In this document: piece after piece, positions 60,070-64,000 of the stretch
How the letters are laid out: each line of letters starts with the position of its first letter
Position numbering within the stretch: the stretch's first letter is position 1
NCBI GenBank assembly: GCA_028673005.1
Contig: CM054113.1
Span: 205,645,504-205,709,503, forward strand
Reading direction: 5' to 3'
DNA length: 64,000 nt
From: Tanypteryx hageni
Taxonomy: Eukaryota; Arthropoda; Insecta; Odonata; Petaluridae
Notes under the pieces: generated by a model
The model's input: only the letters and a program-made list of their open reading frames with translations
Database searches by the model: none
Told to the model about the DNA's origin: nothing
Program-made: the position numbers and the translations under genes

Positions 60070-62382
60070 CAGGGGTAGGCAACCTTTTCTCCTGCGAGGG
60101 CGCAATTTATATTACTGAGGACGTGAAGGGCGCAAGATCAGTTGATATCTCTCTGTATCAGTGGTCGGCAACCACTTTATCTATGAGGGCGCAACTTTAA
60201 TTATTCGGGGCGTGAAGTGAAGTAACAATAGTAGATGTGTACCAATATTTATTAAAATGATATGTTTGTTTATATAAGAGAATCACAATTAAAGAATTTA
60301 TTATAAAAACATGAACAATAAATCAATGTGAAACGTGGGACTGCATACCTTCAGCCAACTTGCTATAATTTGGCACATAACTCGAGATACCTGATCTTAG
60401 GCAGTTGTGTAATTGTAATCGGTGAGTCTCGATCGGTACTAGGATTTCAAATGTTTCATGCTTGAAAAATAGACTCGCAAGTGTATGTTGAAGCACAGTA
60501 AGAATCTATTTTTAGGGCACATTTTCTTAATAATGGATAGCAATTTTCGTCAACTAAATTCCAAAAGTTTTCATCATTTTTATGTGAACTTAAAATAATA
60601 TCATTCTGCATATTTATTATTTCCATTTCTAAGTCCTCGGTGTTAACGATATTAAAGTAAGTTCCAATATTAACAAACATATAATTGTCCATAAAATTGA
60701 ACGGATTAGCAAAGAATGTTATTATGGGTTCTACTTCAGAAAACTGACGAAACCTAAAATTAAATTCCTTCAGGAGAGTTTCAATGTGTTGTGAAAAAGG
60801 TTCAGTGGTAACATTTTCATCAGTCAGACTCTCAATAATATATTTTAAATTCGGGAAATGTGATAATGAATTTCTCTCTAGGTGAGACTTCCACAATGCC
60901 AATTTACATTTGTATGCATCTACTGCACTTATCATTTTTGCAATGTGTTGATTTTTCCCTTGCATCTCCATATTCAGTGCTTTCAATTTTATAGTTATAT
61001 CAACAAGAAATCCGAAATCCATCAACCAAGCTTTGTCATCCAACTGTGCTCAATATTCATTTCTTGACGTGAGAAATTCCTTTACCTCCTTTATGGTATT
61101 TATAAACCTCACAAGTATTTTGCCTCTGATGAGCCATCTAACTTCGGTATGTAAAAGGAGATCATCGAATTCGGCATCTTCACCTTGTAAAAGCAGTTAA
61201 AACAATCGGTACTGCTCTTATGGAATTTATTATTTTTGTTACTGTTTTTATGACGTTGAAAATGAAGAACTTTTGCGCATAACATTTCTTGGTGTATAAT
61301 GCAGTGATATGAAATAAATTTTGGAAAGGGAGGGTCTTCTTTACATAGCTCAATAAATCCATTTTTACAACCTGTCATCTGTAGTAATTGCGGTCAACTT
61401 CATTGATGGCATATTACTTTCTTGGACATATTTTTTAAAAGCTGAAAAAATGTCTTCACCTCTTGTTCGTCACTTTAATGGAAGAATTTTAAGAAATTCT
61501 TCCTTTCCTGAAAAATCATTAAACACCATCTTCACAACCATAGCCAATTAAGAAGTGTCTGATATGTCTGTTGACTCATCCAGTTGCAAGGAGAAGAAAA
61601 TACATTTTTGTAAATCATTTGCCAACTCTTTCTCCATATTGGTTGCAATAACTTCAATTCTTCTTGTAACTGTTCTTGCTTATAACTGAATCGTGTTGAT
61701 TGCTGAGGTCATTTCATTTTTATTTTTAAAATTTTCGAAAAGTGAGTCAGCAATTGCTAACATGGCTTCTTTTACAATCTTCCCATCTTCAAAAGGCTTT
61801 TTCCTCTTGGCCAACAAATGCGAAATTTTAAGTGATGCAATCGTTGCCCTTTTTGATTGCTGCACTGGTCCGGTAAAAATGCTCTGCTGTTTAGTTAAAA
61901 TAGATTTCATACCAGAAATTTTCTTTTTCCTGATCTCAGCTGTTAACGGATAACTAGTATTAAAATTTCCGTGTACCGTATTAAAATGTCTTTCAAAATT
62001 ACTTTTCTTTGAAAGTACAGCACAAGCATTGCACAATAAACAAACACACTTTCCTTTCAAATCAATAAAACAGAACGGAGGAGTCATTATGAAAAGAACT
62101 CTGTTAATGACAACAATGTCTTTATCCAACAATGTATGTCCCCATTCTATTCGCTTATAAGTCCTGACCTTGACAATGTTATTTTGTAACAGACATACGA
62201 TTCGGCTTGGTGTGATGTAAGATTAAGAAGTAGGTTACAAAGTTCTATTCTTCATCTTTTTCCGCAACTTATTGGTCTTCTGAGAGTTTTCCGTAATTGT
62301 TTAACTTGAGTTCTCTTTTTGGCTGGCGGGCAACACACAAAATTCTTGCGGGCGCCATAGCGCCCGCGGTCGCCGCCCTCTG
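60070..62382 (-). mobile_element. Complete but decayed hAT transposon with perfect target duplication
   Basis: The ends CAGGGGTAGGCAACC (60070) and GGTCGCCGCCCTCTG (to 62382) are imperfect inverted repeats. TCCTAGAG flanks both sides exactly (60062-60069 and 62383-62390). A second left-terminal-like block, CAGTGGTCGGCAACC, begins near 60164, so the left end is partly duplicated. The 2.3-kb element carries one transposase pseudogene on the minus strand. Confidence 0.85.
60340..62132 (-). pseudogene. hAT transposase (GTF2IRD2/EPM2AIP1-like), broken
   Basis: From 62132 downward the minus-strand pieces read in family order. A BED-type finger has CVCLLCNACAVLSKKSNFER with HFNTVH; then come SKLTKQQ-like linkers and the first catalytic block FSLQLDESTDIS (near 61580, Asp intact). 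A His-containing block YHCIIHQEMLCAK follows (near 61300). The C-terminal part is open for 195 codons (60456-61043), with WLMDFGFLVDITIKLKALN and MQGKNQ, and ends in STYTCESIF, the start of the hAT dimerisation motif. A frameshift there is followed by 'SSMKHLKS', 'YRSRLTD' in another frame. Several stops and frameshifts exclude function. Confidence 0.75.
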
Positions 62383-62390
62383 TCCTAGAG

Positions 62391-62723
62391 CAAGGGTCGA
62401 CAACATACGGCTCGCGGGCCGTATGCAGCCCCCAACAGCAGTTTATGCGGCCCGCGAAGATATGATGAAAAAATGGCCGGTAAAATTTAATATAAACAAT
62501 TTCATATTTGCAGCAAAATTATGGTCTGAAAACATTTTCTGGGGAAGTGTTAAAGCCAATAAAATATTTATACTTGATTTTCACTTATATGAGACCGTAG
62601 AATCTCTTGATAACTTTTGTTGTAACCGCCCATCCAGCCCGCCGAGGCTCTTGTGACTTGCGGCCCTCCGAATCATTCGCAAGTACGAATGCGGTCTGCC
62701 ATGCAGAAAAGGCTGCCGACCAG
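62391..62723. mobile_element. hAT MITE adjacent to the larger hAT element
   Basis: It begins CAAGGGTCGACAACATACGG immediately after the right TCCTAGAG duplication and ends with GGCTGCCGACCAG. The following 8-mer TTTAAGAG matches TCCTAGAG at 5 of 8 bases. 'gcgggccgtatgc' subterminal motifs are typical of hAT MITEs. No coding content. Confidence 0.5.
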
Positions 62724-64000
62724 TTTAAGAGCGTCGTGATTTCTGTTTTGCCTCTTATACGAAAGCCATTGACATTAAGGTCTCCGTTAAAAGTTTTCGC
62801 CCATCCATTAGATCTTCAAATCGTCTTACATATGTTACTTTACTCGTACATTAATTGAAAAATTCGAGTAATTAAATGGTTGAATGAGACGGTATATGTG
62901 TTTTTCTTTGTTATACGGTCTTTCCATAGACTACTCTCATGTAATATTGCATTTGTGCAGCGTTTTTGTTTAAAAAAAATAGCTCATGTTGTTTCACTGC
63001 CTATTTTTCTGTCAGTCCGCTCGTCCATCTGTCTACTTACTCAGACTGAAGAAGTAGATAAATGATGTAAGAGACGATACTGATATTTTTAGGGTGTATT
63101 TTGGTACTAATGCTATTTGTTCCTCGCAAACATTTAATATAAAAGAATACTGAGGGCGATTAAAAAATTAATGCTTTTCCTGGCCGCAACTTTATGGGAA
63201 AAAATCTGATGTGGCCACCACATGACTTTCTCTATACCTGTAATATTTCTAAAAATTCCAAATAAGTTACATAATAATAAATATTTTAAGAAACTGCGAG
63301 AAAATTTTAGACTTAACAAAGAACAGATATTGGATATAGCCACAAAGCTCCAACAATTAAGAAAAGAAAAAGGAGCGTTGCTAACAATAAGACGCAACTA
63401 AGCGTAGGTTGTTAACAATAGTCGTCGGTAGGTGGCGTGGTGGTGGCAGCTAAAAATATAAGATATCTCTTAAACAATTATATGGAAAAATTTTTCAAAC
63501 AAAGATTATAGAAAATTAAATTTTCTACAACTTTTATTCCATTACATTTTTACATATATCAAATATTAAAGCAAATATTTCAAAATAACGGATAAGTAAC
63601 AAGAGTAAACACCCACTTCCGGTTGACCGATTTTTACCAAAATCTAATCAGTTCTTCTGACTTATACAAAAAAGTTAAATATAATTTCGCGTTGACCTGA
63701 TTAATAGTTTTTGAGTTAGAGCACCCACAAAAAAGCTATCACATACACACAGACAGACATCATCGATAAAATGGTTAAAACGTGTTCAGGGGACCTCAAA
63801 ACATGTATTTCCGTTGAAATCTCGGTCGATTTTTTCATGAATACAATACTTTCCCCTATACAACGTATATGGAGAAAGTAAAAACTATAAACTTGTTGTA
63901 TAGTTATCTAGTGCAATTTTATAACTTTTTTGTGGAAACTAGATTTTTAAAATGAGTCAATATGACTTTTTTAAGGAGACTAAAAGGAAAAAATGCATAG
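62724..64000. other. Spacer with LINE 3'-tail remnants
   Basis: No gene. Near 63640-63760 the phrases 'taccaaaatctaatcagttcttctgac' and 'acacacagacagacatcatcg' resemble conserved 3' tails of non-LTR retrotransposons. Near 63790-63880 another conserved-looking tail (CAATACTTTCCCC...GGAGAAAGTAAA) follows. Confidence 0.4.

Overview
The window reads as intronic or intergenic DNA of an animal, most probably an arthropod. It is AT-rich, has no operon-like gene packing, and is dominated by transposable elements and long microsatellites. One host coding exon is recognisable: a 56-bp exon on the minus strand (36693-36748) with canonical splice borders. It encodes the start of the kinase domain of an STK32 (YANK) serine/threonine kinase, so much of the non-repetitive sequence may be STK32 intron. 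I found no other exon of that gene.

Region by region. 1-8900: palindromic and tandem repeats, a Tigger-type MITE, a 0.87-kb homopyrimidine tract and a diverged Penelope long-repeat (pLTR) fragment inside a (TA)n array. 8907-23352: one old hAT transposon with matching terminal inverted repeats and a 7/8 target duplication. Its transposase is split into two halves about 11.8 kb apart by nested DNA: pogo remnants, a nearly intact RTE/BovB-like LINE (ORF broken only by one stop codon), a tRNA-like sequence and a Penelope fragment. 24490-24811: a hAT MITE. 25347-28786: a full-length, uninterrupted Penelope-like element (PLE1: reverse transcriptase, zinc-finger-like linker, GIY-YIG endonuclease) with apparently identical direct pLTRs, sitting in a (TA)n array. 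A second hAT-like element (28855-30017) lies in what looks like the same microsatellite. 31781-34753: an Ac-like hAT element with a perfect 8-bp target duplication that contains a decayed Penelope element (PLE2, 31870-33602) with a perfect 12-bp duplication.

36361-36750: another PLE1-family pLTR beside the splice donor of the STK32 exon. 45177-45317 and 49188-49506: inverted-dimer pLTR remnants carrying hammerhead-ribozyme cores. 46845-47715: a homopurine tract. 54743-57156: about 1,207 perfect GT units, followed by a roughly 145-bp tandem array. 58536-62723: a pogo derivative, a complete but decayed hAT with a perfect 8-bp duplication, and an adjacent hAT MITE.

The most informative theme is the Penelope system. 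Several pLTRs contain hammerhead cores (CUGAYGA, helix II, GAAA). Three of these have a self-complementary stem III, which suits ribozymes that work as dimers. Every PLE1-type insertion is bounded by (TA)n DNA. In the youngest family the hammerhead core is altered in all copies, including the intact element. All statements come from reading the sequence; no database search was possible.
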